NCBI RefSeq assembly: GCF_000204055.1
Contig: NW_006768840.1
Coordinates: 2,149 to 66,148 of the forward strand
Direction: 5' to 3'
DNA: 64,000 nucleotides
Source: Melampsora larici-populina 98AG31
Lineage: Eukaryota > Basidiomycota > Pucciniomycetes > Pucciniales > Melampsoraceae
Positions 46,107 to 56,611 of this stretch are shown here, piece by piece. The first letter of the stretch is position 1. The number at the start of each line of letters is the position of its first letter. The notes under the pieces were generated by a model that worked only from the letters and a program-made list of their open reading frames with translations, did no database searches and was not told where the DNA came from. The translations under genes were made by a program, and so were the position numbers.

Positions 46107-47560
46107 TCATCTCACGCGTGACGGTGCAGTACTTGGCGCCCATCGCCGAAGATTTATGTGCACACGAGATAAGCATACCATTATAAGTAGCCCGTCTGAT
46201 GGTTTTTTTAGCTCGCCTAACTTGCTGTTATGTTTGACAACATACCACACTGGAAAACACTCAAGTACAGGCAATGTAAAGAGCACTTCTTCAGGCCACT
46301 GGAGACTCATCTTTTGAACGGCGTGCTCCCAATAGCCCAGATATGTATTGTGATGTAACGCAGGAATTGGCCGAAAACGTTCAGTTGAGCTGAACAAGAA
46401 CACACCATGAGAAAAGCATCAATGGCTCCGAACGGAACTGGTTACTCGAACCAGCTCTATAAATGCCCAATATTTTATATAATAAGCTTTTCCGCTAGAG
46501 GTAAACTTGTCTCAAGTCCCTAGTTCTCGCGTGACATTGCAGTGCGCTAAATAAGGAGGAGTGTTCAAGTATATGGCAATCTGCCTTCCTAAAAGCTTTC
46601 CTGAGGCATCCCTAGTGTAGCGCTAGCAATCCCGGCTAATTGGTACGCCGTTCCTCATCATTGAAGGAGCTGCCACCAGAGAACCAATCACAATGTACCT
46701 CCCTTTGGCCATATCTGTGATCATCATAGGAGATGAAGCCATATTTGTTCTGAAACTCATACAATGACGTGCTTGATGAGAGCAGATGATGGTGATCGAA
46801 GTATACATCCGCATATGTAGATTGTACCATTGTGTCTCTATCTGTCGCGAAGCTCCTCTTCCAGAATTTCTTCAAAGTTCAAGAAGCTTTGCTTTCAATG
46901 CAAAGTTTCTTTGAGTTGTATATGCCATGTGGCCGAGCTCAAGGATGTGTGATGATCAAGCTTGGTCATACCTTATCACCCCTAAGTACGGGTACATAGC
47001 CGAATTGGAAAGCCAATCATCAGCATCAGCTCGTAAGACTCACCAACAAGCTCCCTTTAGATATGGCCCCTTTAGATATCAATCATGAAACCATACAGAT
47101 CAACATGGAATTCTTGCCCCGCATGTTCTCGTAACTCATCGGTCCATCGTGAACCGTGAGATTGACGATTGAACTGAACATTGAAAATGAAATCATTCAT
47201 CATGAGTAAACTGATGATACAATAATTGCAAGAGGTGATCTGATGCGTGAGATGTATGTATGTGATCACGCAGGTTACTAAAAGATTCGTGGTTATGTTG
47301 ATTGAATGATGATCTTACGACATTGAACCAATAAATGCCCTTTGTACAACACCATCATATAAAAGGGGTTATCTGGTGAGAGTATTTCTTATCTTGCATC
47401 TCAAGGGCGTGAGTTTGCCACTTGAGTGCATCATTGTTTACGTAATAAGGCAGCAAGGCTGTGCTTGCTTTGTGGAGATGTGCAAATAAAACTCTCGGTT
47501 TAAATTGATCAAAGTCTAAAATCAGAAGTTTACTCAGGGGCACTTGTGAGGGAAACGAAT
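46107..47560 (-). pseudogene. Unrecognised minus-strand gene, probably broken
   Basis: Several minus-strand pieces look like real protein. They are PLSKLLILDFDQFKPRVLFA and HLHKASTALLPYYVNNDALK (47540-47360), NRQSHGSRWTDELREHAGQE then FHVDLYGFMID (47180-47075), ADADDWLSNSAMYPYLGV (about 47020-46970, with acceptor and donor), KFWKRSFATDRDTMVQSTYA then YGFISYDDHRYGQREVHCDW (46875-46640), and PIPALHHNTYLGYWEHAVQK (46385-46300). The aromatic-rich content and the order suggest one enzyme-like gene. I could not connect all pieces in phase (a TGA follows SHQITPFI), so it may be a pseudogene or my splicing is wrong. I do not recognise the family. Confidence 0.4.
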
Positions 47561-47691
47561 CAAATAGGGTGGCGCCTACAAACTTGTGACGAGTGTTAAA
47601 CGTTCCCCTCCGACCTGATCGGGCATCCGGTAACTCCCTCCGGTCTTGCAGCTCGGCTGCGGGTGTCGCTGCAAACTAGTGACCGCTGTGC

Positions 47692-47700
47692 CTATATAAA
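47692..47700 (+). promoter_or_regulatory. TATA box of the metallothionein gene
   Basis: tatataaat lies about 120 bp upstream of the start codon, preceded by a GC-rich 100-bp block (ctccggtcttgcagctcggc) and followed by a pyrimidine-rich leader (ttcctcttacccccactcc). A strong TATA box and pyrimidine leader suit a highly inducible gene. Confidence 0.6.
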
Positions 47701-47815
47701 TGGACTTGCTTCCTCTTACCCCCACTCCTTTTCTTCCTCACCCGCCAATAAATCAATCAAATCAGCTTTTTAAATAACCTTTGCACAAACCCCTTACTAC
47801 ATCATCCAATTAAAT

Positions 47816-47985
47816 ATGAATCCTTGCGCTGGTGCCTGTGGATGCGGTGCTTGTTGGTCATCTTCTCTTTTGTCCCATCATGAGCGCAACTGGATTTCGG
47901 ATTTTCCTTGTGTCCTTGACTGATTCATTTGTTCAATTTTACTTTAGCCTGCCAATGCCCTAACTGCTCCGTTCACAAGAAGTGA
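47816..47985 (+). CDS. Metallothionein, 24 residues, one intron
   Basis: Exon 1 (47816-47852) encodes MNPCAGACGCGA and one base of the next codon. Exon 2 (47948-47985) supplies the rest, SCQCPNCSVHKK, then TGA. Six cysteines stand at 4, 8, 10, 14, 16 and 19 (C-x3-C-x-C-x3-C-x-C-x2-C). The C-x-C pairs and the lack of aromatic residues are the signature of short fungal metallothioneins such as the roughly 26-residue Neurospora copper protein. It would bind Cu(I), Zn or Cd in the cytosol through thiolates. The intron donor gttggt is weak; the acceptor tttag follows a T-rich tract. The open frame at 48090-48371 downstream is not part of it. Confidence 0.72.
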
Positions 47986-50162
47986 GCCTATCGTCAGTCT
48001 GATCCTATGTATTCCTAAATCGCTTGTAAGTGTTCTACTTTCTATTTCAGGATCATTCCCTTCACTTTGTCGTCTGACCCAAATGTTTCTTGGCTCGTAG
48101 GTTGTCAGTCTGCGTGGAATTGAAGCCCTCCCACAAGGAACTGATCAAAGGACATCAACATAAGGACGCCGATGCCTCTACTTCTTCATTTTCATCTTAT
48201 GATTTTATTGATATGATGATCCCCCTCAGTGTTCACTGTTTACACATGAGCCATGTCTTATTTTTTCTTCTCGTTTTCTTTTCTTTCCGGTCCTGGCTAG
48301 GGCAGAATTTTGATTTGCTCCGATTGGAATCCTGCCCCGAGATACGTAGTCTATGCACCAAGATTAGTTGAATTACAAAGGGGAGATGCGTGACCTTTGT
48401 AAAATCAGCTTTTTGAGCAATTCATCTTGCAATGTTTTCCTCGTTCCCGTACATGATAGGTATAGCAGAGCGTTACGGGCGATATTTTTCACTCCGCACA
48501 CTATTGACTGCATCTGACTTCTGAGCCTCTCACCATGCGAGCGGATGACAAAAACACTTGATAAAAAATGCCCTCATGCGTGCTCAATGAAGCACCTTAC
48601 CACGCGTTTGCCGTGCCCTCGCAGATGCCTTATGCATCACTTCCGAAAGAGAAATTATCCAAGACTACAAAACTAAGATACGGGTTGTCACAAGTTTCAA
48701 ATCTCGCCATGCTTTAAAGTTTTGCTCCCCCACTCTTACTCTGACCAGAATAGCATTCTGTGTAGACTGTGCTGCATGAGCAAAGCTACCCATGCAAGAA
48801 GATTTTCAGACAGCATGAGTATCTAGGCATCCTCTATAAAACAATAATCATTGTCTTTCAGAGGGAAATCTTCTGATTATATGATGCATTCAACAACAAG
48901 TCAGAAATATCTGGAATTGAGTCACATAAGTCATGATATCTTGTAAGCCCACATAAATCATCATATCTTGTAAGCCCACATAAATTGAAATAACTCAATC
49001 ATAGCATACTCTGGAGTAAGTCAAGAATCTACTGAAAATGTTTTGATCCCATGAATTTTTGAAGCCCTGTAATCTGACATTCTGGAAAAATCTTACATAG
49101 ACAATCAAAGATATTCTTGTGAAAAGAGAAAATGATAAAATTCATTGATTGTTAAGAACCATGTATTAAAGTAGTAAGGTACCACCTATATTAAACTTCT
49201 GCTTGCTTTGATTTTTTTATTGTCCCACATTTGAAATAAGTTGAACTTGAAAATAGAAAAGTAGTATAAACAATTGAAAATTTCACCAAATGTTTTAGTG
49301 AAAATCAATGTCTCTTTGTTACACAGAAAATTGAATCATTCAAAAGAAGCTGTCTTAAAATTTGAACAAACCAAACCAAATCTTTTTTTGGATTCAATAA
49401 CTCAGTTCAAGATTTTTGCGGCCTTTCCTAAAAAATTGGGGAAAGTATTTTACATTACCAGGCTGTAATTTTTTTCCCAATTTGTAAAAAAATTGGGTTG
49501 CTGAGAAGCAAATTTACACACATTCACACAACATAGTCATCACCTAATCTATACAGTCAATCCTTAATGTGTGCATCTAGTATACATGCATATCATGCTG
49601 GAGGTATTGAAAATTTTGTACTGACTTTTTGGGAAAGCAGAACAGAGCAACTACAAAAACAAAATCCTTGATGCATAATGAGTCGGTCATACATGAACCT
49701 ACCAAAAACACTTTTTATGCTTATTAAGTAGGTGAAAAAGTGTACATATAACCATCTGCTACCATATCAAGGATGAATATGCTTACATGCATACATCAAT
49801 TTCAAAAAAAATCTCTAACAGTCACCCTTACCCAACCAAGCCTCCATATTTTCTTTCAATGTGTTCTACAATTTTTCTACATATTACTTGATTCTTAAGC
49901 TTTGATCTGTTCCTTCTCATATGTGAAGCTTAGCACTTTATCATTCTCTTCTACTCTACCCTACTTGCCCTATGTCTTTGTTAAATATGAGAATACAACC
50001 TTATGCTAAAAAACTCAGCATGTAAGCATAAAACCACGGGATATATGCTTATATGGTGATCTTTGCCTATATCTCACCTTCTTACTAGAATGAAACTTCC
50101 TGCACCAAACTCTCTATGCTTACATTGAGAATCAACTGTAGTAGTACACTGTACTGAAATAC
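47986..50162. other. AT-rich spacer, no gene recognised
   Basis: About 2.2 kb. It contains two tandem copies (period 28 bp) of atatcttgtaagcccacata at 48936 and 48964. It also has an inverted pair cctaaaaaattgggg / cccaatttgtaaaaaaattg near 49425-49490, and the hexamer 'taagca'/'tgctta' at several places between 49700 and 50120 (for example atgcttacatgcatac). These suggest decayed MITEs. No supported coding exon. Confidence 0.4.
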
Positions 50163-50686
50163 ACTCCACGGGAATTTTTAAGTGTGAACCCCAATTGAGC
50201 AAAGTTGTGGTGAGCGGGTCCACAACTTTCTTCAATCACGGATCTCGTTTGCCATACATTTGCCATATGTTTGCTAGCTTGCCTCGAGCTACCTTTGAGT
50301 TGTCAGAACCAGTATATGTAACTACAGTACAACATACATTGGTAATGAAGTGGTACCTTGCTCTATGCTTCCTTCATGCATGTTTTTCCTTCCAAGTAGT
50401 CCGTGCTTTTTTGGGCATACTGATATGTGGTGTTATTGGCAAGGAAGACCAACAAAGGACTCTTGAGGTTAATCCATACCGTATGAGCTCTATTACATAT
50501 GTAAACAGTTTTTACTTTACATATGTAGGTGTACTGTGGTTCTGACGACTCGAGGGCAGCTTGAGGCAAGCTAGCAAACCTATGGCAAATGTATGGCAAA
50601 TGAGATCCACAATTGAAGAAAGTTGCGGACCCGGTCACCGCAACTTTGCTCAATTGGGTTTCATACTTAATGATTCCTGTGGTGTC
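50163..50686. mobile_element. About 520-bp MITE with about 160-bp inverted arms
   Basis: The left arm (ccacgggaatttttaagtgt...) and right arm (reverse complement of tgaggcaagctagcaaacct ... cctgtggtgtc) match over about 160 bp, including aactttcttcaat and ttgccatacatttgccata. The terminal 40 bases resemble those of the element at 41144-41604 (gaaaccc-attgag motif), so both are members of one superfamily. The exact ends and target duplication are not clear here. Confidence 0.75.
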
Positions 50687-50929
50687 AAAACAAAGGCAAC
50701 TAGCAATGAATCAATCAAAAGCATTTCATTCACAAATGAAGTTCAACTTCATCAGCCAAACCCTCTTTTGACCATCCACTTCTCTTTTCTTTTGGTGAGT
50801 TTCACTGAGACTAGCACAACCAACACTATTTTCTCTTATTCCAATTCCTTCATAAGAAACTTCATCAAAAGGTTTTGCCTCCTTCATTATCTTCACTTCT
50901 TATGCAAACAAACACTAAAAAAAAGTTGG

Positions 50930-51102
50930 AAAACACACACAAACACACACACTAAGGGTGTGTTCACTTAAGGAATTTCTGACTAGAAATCATGTTCTGT
51001 AATTTTTTTAATGCAAAAATGAAACACATACCACCAAATAGACACTTTAAATTTTGCAGAATGTGATTTCTCACCAGAATCCACAAGTGAATGTGCCCTG
51101 AA
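50930..51102. mobile_element. About 150-bp MITE next to a CA repeat
   Basis: A (CA)n tract (cacacacaaacacacacaca, 50932-50951) borders agggtgtgttcacttaagga, whose reverse complement with mismatches (tgtgattt...cacaagtgaatgtgccct) ends at about 51100. Inverted arms are about 45 bp. The AGGGTGTGTTC tip resembles hAT-type termini; no target duplication was identified. Confidence 0.55.
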
Positions 51103-51714
51103 TGTTCTGAGTGACATACCTTAGTTTTTCAATGATCTCAAGTTTCTAAACCTGTCTTGGATTCAAACTCAAACCCAAAACACCAAAGTTCACAAAAATG
51201 TAACTTTCTTAATAAACTTCTTCATACCCATCACCATCAACACTGAGATAACTATGAATATCCACCATACTACTAGATCATATATCAATATTATAGCTGT
51301 GTGTAACTCAAGTTGTAATATCCTTGTAGACTAGGATACTGATAGTGTAGCTTGCCAATGACTCTTCCTTAAACACTTCTAGTATGTACTCTATGCCACA
51401 CTACAGAGACTAGATTATCATAGTAAGAGTTTTCCTGTATATCATAACTGAAGTATCATAAACCCATAGATCAAGCTAGTCATAGCTTAACAGCCAAGCC
51501 AATGTTTCCAACTATGATATCTTACACTACCATCCACAGACCATTCAACAAATCAAAAGCTACCACAGTACCTCATTAAACTCCCAAAAACTTCATAACT
51601 GCCTCTCAAAAAATCTTGCAATTCCAACTAATAAACCCTTCAAATTTCTCTTCACCAACCATTCCAAAAACCTCCCCATATCTCAAACCCAAAACAGTAG
51701 AACAAATCCTACCA
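51103..51714. other. No gene seen
   Basis: AT-rich spacer with no supported frame or strong repeat. Confidence 0.4.
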
Positions 51715-53040
51715 AACCAAACCTTGATTTTTAGAAAGAACATTATAAAAAAATGGATATCATAAGACTTTTCTTCAAATAAAGAACATCAAAATCAAAA
51801 ATTGATCAAACCAATAAACCACAAAAACCCTTTGTACCAAAAAGAAAACAACCACTTTATAATAAAAGTTTTACCTTTCTTTTCCTTTTCTTTTCTTTTC
51901 AAAAACCACATCCTATAAACCAAAATTCAAAATGACCAAATGTTTTTTTCTCAAAAATTACCAAACTTTAATTTTCATCAAACTACCCCAAACCAAAAAA
52001 AAACATCCATTCCCAAACCAAATCCTACAAAACCAAACCTTGATTTTTACAAAAAACATTATAAAAAATGGATATCATAAGACTTTTTTTAAATAAAGAA
52101 CATCAAAATCAAAAAGAAATCAAAGTAATAAACCACAAAAACCCTTTGTACCAAAAAGAAAACAAACACTTCATTACAAAAGCTCTACCTTTTCTTTTCT
52201 TTTCTTTTCTTTTCTTTTCAAAAACCACATCTTATAAACCAAAACTTATCAAATTCATCAAACATGTTTTCTCAAAGATAACCAACCTTTAAGTTTCCTC
52301 ATAAATTACCAAACTTTAATTTTCATCAAACTACCCTAACCAAAAAACCCATCCATTCCCAACCCAAATCCTACCAACCCAAACATCAATTTTAAAAAAA
52401 CATTACAAAAAAAAGGATATCATAAGACTTTTCTTCAAATAAAGAACATCAAAATCAAAAAAAAATCAAACTAATAAACCAAAAAAACCCTTGGTACCAA
52501 AAAGAGAACAAACACTTTATCATAAAACTTCTACCTTTCTTTGCTTTTGTTTTCTTTTCAAAAAAACCACATCATAGAAACCAAATCTTATCAAATTCAC
52601 CAAACATCTTTCCTCAAAGATAACCAACCTTTAATTTTCCTCATAAATTACCAAACTTTAATTTTCATCAAACTACCCTAACCAAAAAACCCATCCATTC
52701 CCAACCCAAATCCTACCAACCCAAACATCAATTTTAAAAAAACATTACAAAAAAAAGGATATCATAAGACTTTTCTTCAAAATAAAGAACATCAAAACCA
52801 AAATAATCAAACTAATAAACCAAAAAACCCTCTAGGTACCAAAAAAAGTTTCAAAACCTTTTTCACCTTTCCTTTTCTTTTCAAAAAAAAAAAACATCAT
52901 AGAAACCAAAATTTTATCAAATTCATCAAATGTTTTTTTTTCTCAAAGTTTACCAAACTAATTTTTTTACCAAATCACCAAACCAAAAAAATTAATTCAT
53001 TCCCAAACCAAACAAATCCCAAAAAAACCAAAAAAAACCC
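51715..53040. repeat. Four tandem copies of a 315-345-bp A/C-rich unit
   Basis: The landmark ggatatcataagacttttct occurs at 51755, 52070 (a variant), 52415 and 52757, giving spacings of 315, 345 and 342 bp. Each copy also has 'aaagaacatcaaaatcaaaa', 'acaaaaaccctttgtaccaa' (or close), a 'ttttcttttcttttctttt' tract and 'ttaccaaactttaattttca'. Copies 2 and 3 are the most alike and copy 4 is shortened. The array has strong strand asymmetry (A/C on the plus strand). It ends shortly before the 3' end of Dcp1. Confidence 0.85.
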
Positions 53041-53174
53041 ATTCCAAACCCTCCAAAACACATTTTCCAAAACCCTCCAGAACATATTCCCAAAACCCCT
53101 TCAAATCCAAACTCTTAGCCCTTTAAATCCAAACTCCTAACCCTTAACCTTCCAAAGAAAAATCCTTGCTTGAT

Positions 53175-55738
53175 TCACAAATACCGTTCAGCATACCTAG
53201 CCAAATACCTAGCATAAAGCATATCTACAAACGCTCCATTCGTCTAACACCCCCCCAAAAAAACCCCATCAATCTTCTAAACTCCAAACTCCAAAGTAGG
53301 AAAGAAAAGAAAAAGAAAAAGATCCACAAACCTTAATCAACTCCAAAACCCCACCCACAAACTCTTTCTTATCCAAAGCCTCATCTTCCCTATTCTCCTC
53401 ATCCTCATCCCCTTCTTCCCCTTCCCCATCCTGTCCATCCCCATCCTGTCCATCCCCGTCCCGATCCCCGTCCCGATCCCCATTCTGTCCATGCTGATGC
53501 TTTCCATTCTTCCGACGTCCATTCTTATTCTTTCCATTCACCTCCAAATACTCCCTACCAGCCAATCCCTCATCCAAGACCTCAGCCACGACCTTATTAA
53601 CAAACACAGTTCCTTCTTTCCCCTGACTATGAGCAAGACTTTGAGGATGTAAACCATGGCTCCTACTAGGTCTAGAAGAATCATTCACAACCGGTGCAGG
53701 AAAGTCTCCAACATTAGATGTTCTATTACTCTGTCCATTCCACTGTGGTCCTACTTGTTGTGATGATCTTTGTGTTTGCGATTGGGTTTGGGATGCTGGG
53801 TTTAACGGACTCATAGCACGTTTAGGATAATTTTCATTCCAGACATGGTTAGGTGCAGAAACTTGTGATTGACGGTTTTGGACAGGTACATTCGGTAAAG
53901 GAGGCTTAGGAGGAGTTCCTCTAACTTTCACTTGTGTTGGTCCTGCTTGTTGTGGCGGTGGTTGATGAAACTGAGTTCCGTTTCTAGACAAATGATGATG
54001 ATGAGCATGAGCATGAGCACTACTATGATGTGGTGAACCAAGTTCAGGTTGTAAGCTAGGAACTTGGGATGATGTTTGAACAAGTTGTGAAGCGTTCGAA
54101 TAAGCATTCGAATGAGGTGAATGAGTTTGTTGTGGTGATGAATGTTGTGAGTTTTGTTGTGATCGATGGTTCGGGTTTCCTTCTTGTGGATGTGGATGAT
54201 GATGATGATGATGTGAAGTATATTTAGCTTGATGATTCCTTCCATAACTTGATGGTTGATAAACGTCTCGATTACCTCCTCCACTCCTAATACTATCAGG
54301 TGATCCACCATTCGCTCCAGTCCATGTTCCTGAGTTCGAGATCTGACCCGGTAGATTATGATGATGAGGAGCCGAGGTAGCGATCGGATGTCCCAAAAGG
54401 CTTAGGATATTATGACGTGCTTCTGCATGAGCTGATTCATTATTAGAGGTTTGAGAAGCCGAAACCAAGCCAGCTTGAGTAGATTGGTATTGAGGATTAG
54501 ATTGTACAGGATAATGAGATGGACCAGTTTGACCATTCGAACTGGGTCCTACCATCTTTTCACTTCGAGGATGTGATGATGAACCACCACTACTATGTCT
54601 AGAACCTGATTTCGAATTAGGAGCTCGTTGATGATGATGAGCTTTATGGTTCGGATTCCGATTCACTTCATTATAAGCTTGAGGTTTATAATTCTCATCA
54701 GATGAGTTTCTACGATGATGATGATGAAGATGATGATGATGAAGAGTCGAAGAACCAGAGCTAGGATGGTTTTGAATCGGATGAGGCGACATCGGTTGGG
54801 TTTGTAAAACTTGATGAATCCCCATAGATTGTTGAGCAATCGAATCAGCACTAGAGATCGATGGATTCGAAGTTTGAGTTTTCAAACTAGCTTTCTGAAA
54901 CAAGGAATCCAAGAGTTGCATTCCTTTAGGCAAATCCGATGGATCTGGACTCATGACATGTTGAGGTGGTAAAGCGTTTTGAGGTTCAGATGAATCAGCC
55001 ACAGAACTAGCCGGATGTGGTAAATCTGAAGTCGGTGGTGGTGGTTCAGAACAAACTGATCCGACTCCGAAAAGTTGATCTAAGGAAATAGATTGTCCTG
55101 CAGGTATGATGGGGACACGTGGTACTGGATGTGATAAGGAAACTTGGGGTGATGATGTAGTAGGTTCAGGTTCAGATTGGGGTGTCGAAAGATCAATCAA
55201 ACTAATCCAGAACGAATGAAAAGCAATCGGATAAGTCATTTGATTCGATTCGATTCCATCAGAAAGGTAAAGAACCCAAATACCTTTGCATAACACCAGC
55301 AATCCTACTACGATCTTGTTCTTCATAAATCCAAAGTCCATGAATGATATCTAGAAAAAGAAACCGCAACCGAATTGAGTAAAACAAAAAGAATCAATCA
55401 AGAGAAATAGCCCGATGATCCATACCATCATCAGCATCACCCGTAGCGCCTTCATTCCTCCAAATAATCAAACCTTCATCCAAATCAACTTCCCAACCGG
55501 GCAAAAGACCTTGCGACATATTATCCAAACCTTGACGATTGAGTACAAAGACACCATATCTAGGTTGATGAACTTCACCATCACGTTCAAAGATAAACAT
55601 AGTACCTTCTAAACCTGTTTTAGACCATGCTCCATGAAAGTATCTATAAATCACTACGTATGAGGTGGAATCGATGATAGATGTGATTTTGGAATCATGT
55701 CGACGTAAGACATTGAAATTGATCGATCTTGGATCCAT
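53175..55738 (-). CDS. DCP1: mRNA-decapping enzyme subunit Dcp1
   Basis: Minus-strand exons 55738-55426, 55350-55284, 55201-53332 and 53243-53175 sum to 2319 nt, 772 residues. The N-terminal EVH1-like Dcp1 domain is clear: NVLRRHDSKITSIIDSTSYV, GTMFIFERDG, YGVFVLNRQGLDN, then GLWIYEEQDRSRIAGVMQ. A long Q/H/N/S-rich disordered region of about 600 residues follows, with His runs and a late acidic stretch. The end, LDKKEFVGGVLELIKTNGAF then VDMLYARYLARYAERYL, fits the Dcp1 trimerisation helix. The last 22 residues come from the small exon at 53243-53175. It activates Dcp2 for cap removal in processing bodies. Confidence 0.93.
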
Positions 55739-56611
55739 GATGAAAATAATAATCTAAATAGTTTTGATTGATGGTTTGATGGTAGTGTTGAAGGATCTTA
55801 AATCAGATTAAAGATTAGAAGTCTCGAATGGATTGTATGTACAGAGAAAAACATCAAAAAATAAAAAAATACATAGAAAGAATGGGAATCTTTACATAAG
55901 AATTCAATAAGCATACACCCTTTGACCACTCAAACTGAAACTCATCAGCTGATATACGAAACTTTAAATCTAATCATTCAAAACCAAATGTAACCACACC
56001 AAAACCACACAGCCTTCGTCAACTCAAATTATGAACAACTCATCCATCTCATAAAGCAGGGCAACTTCATCAGAAAAAAGCCCATCATCCAATAATAAGA
56101 ATTCATAAACAAACATCTCTCATACATTCCATCACTTGCATCAACCAAAACTTCTATGCAACACATATACAACTATGGATATGGTATTGGTCTCATGATC
56201 ACAATCACATCAACCAAAGATCACCATAACTCTCAATCGATCTTCTTGAATTCCAATCTCTTTCCCAAACTATAAATACTTATAACCAAACCCTTTGATT
56301 TTCTTCCCTACCAATCCAGAGATAACCTCTCATTGTCTTTCGACCCCAACCACACATTTCTCTATTCCAAAAAAAGAACGAATCCATGAAAATAATTAAA
56401 ACCAGCATTGCATTATTAAATAAACCAACTTGTAAAAACCTTAAGAAAAATCTACAAATATAATACACCCAAATCCCAAAAAACAAAAAGATAAATGCTC
56501 AAAAGAAAGAACGAAAAAAAAACAAGTATACAAATCTAACAAGTGTGTGTCCTTTTTCATTAAAATCAAAATGATTTTAATATTTCCATTTTTCTTAAAC
56601 TCTCTCCTTTC
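55739..56611. other. Intergenic region, no gene seen
   Basis: Promoter side of Dcp1 and 3' side of the Stealth gene. AT-rich, no supported coding frame. Minus-strand frame 56486-56280 is unsupported. Confidence 0.45.

Noticed and set aside
48090..48371. 93-codon frame downstream of the metallothionein
   Set aside because: Begins inside a likely 3' untranslated region, has no motif, and its C-terminal half is a translation of T-rich sequence.
53928..54851. Minus-strand frames rich in Ile/His inside Dcp1
   Set aside because: Shadows of the CAT/CAC-rich Dcp1 coding sequence in other phases.
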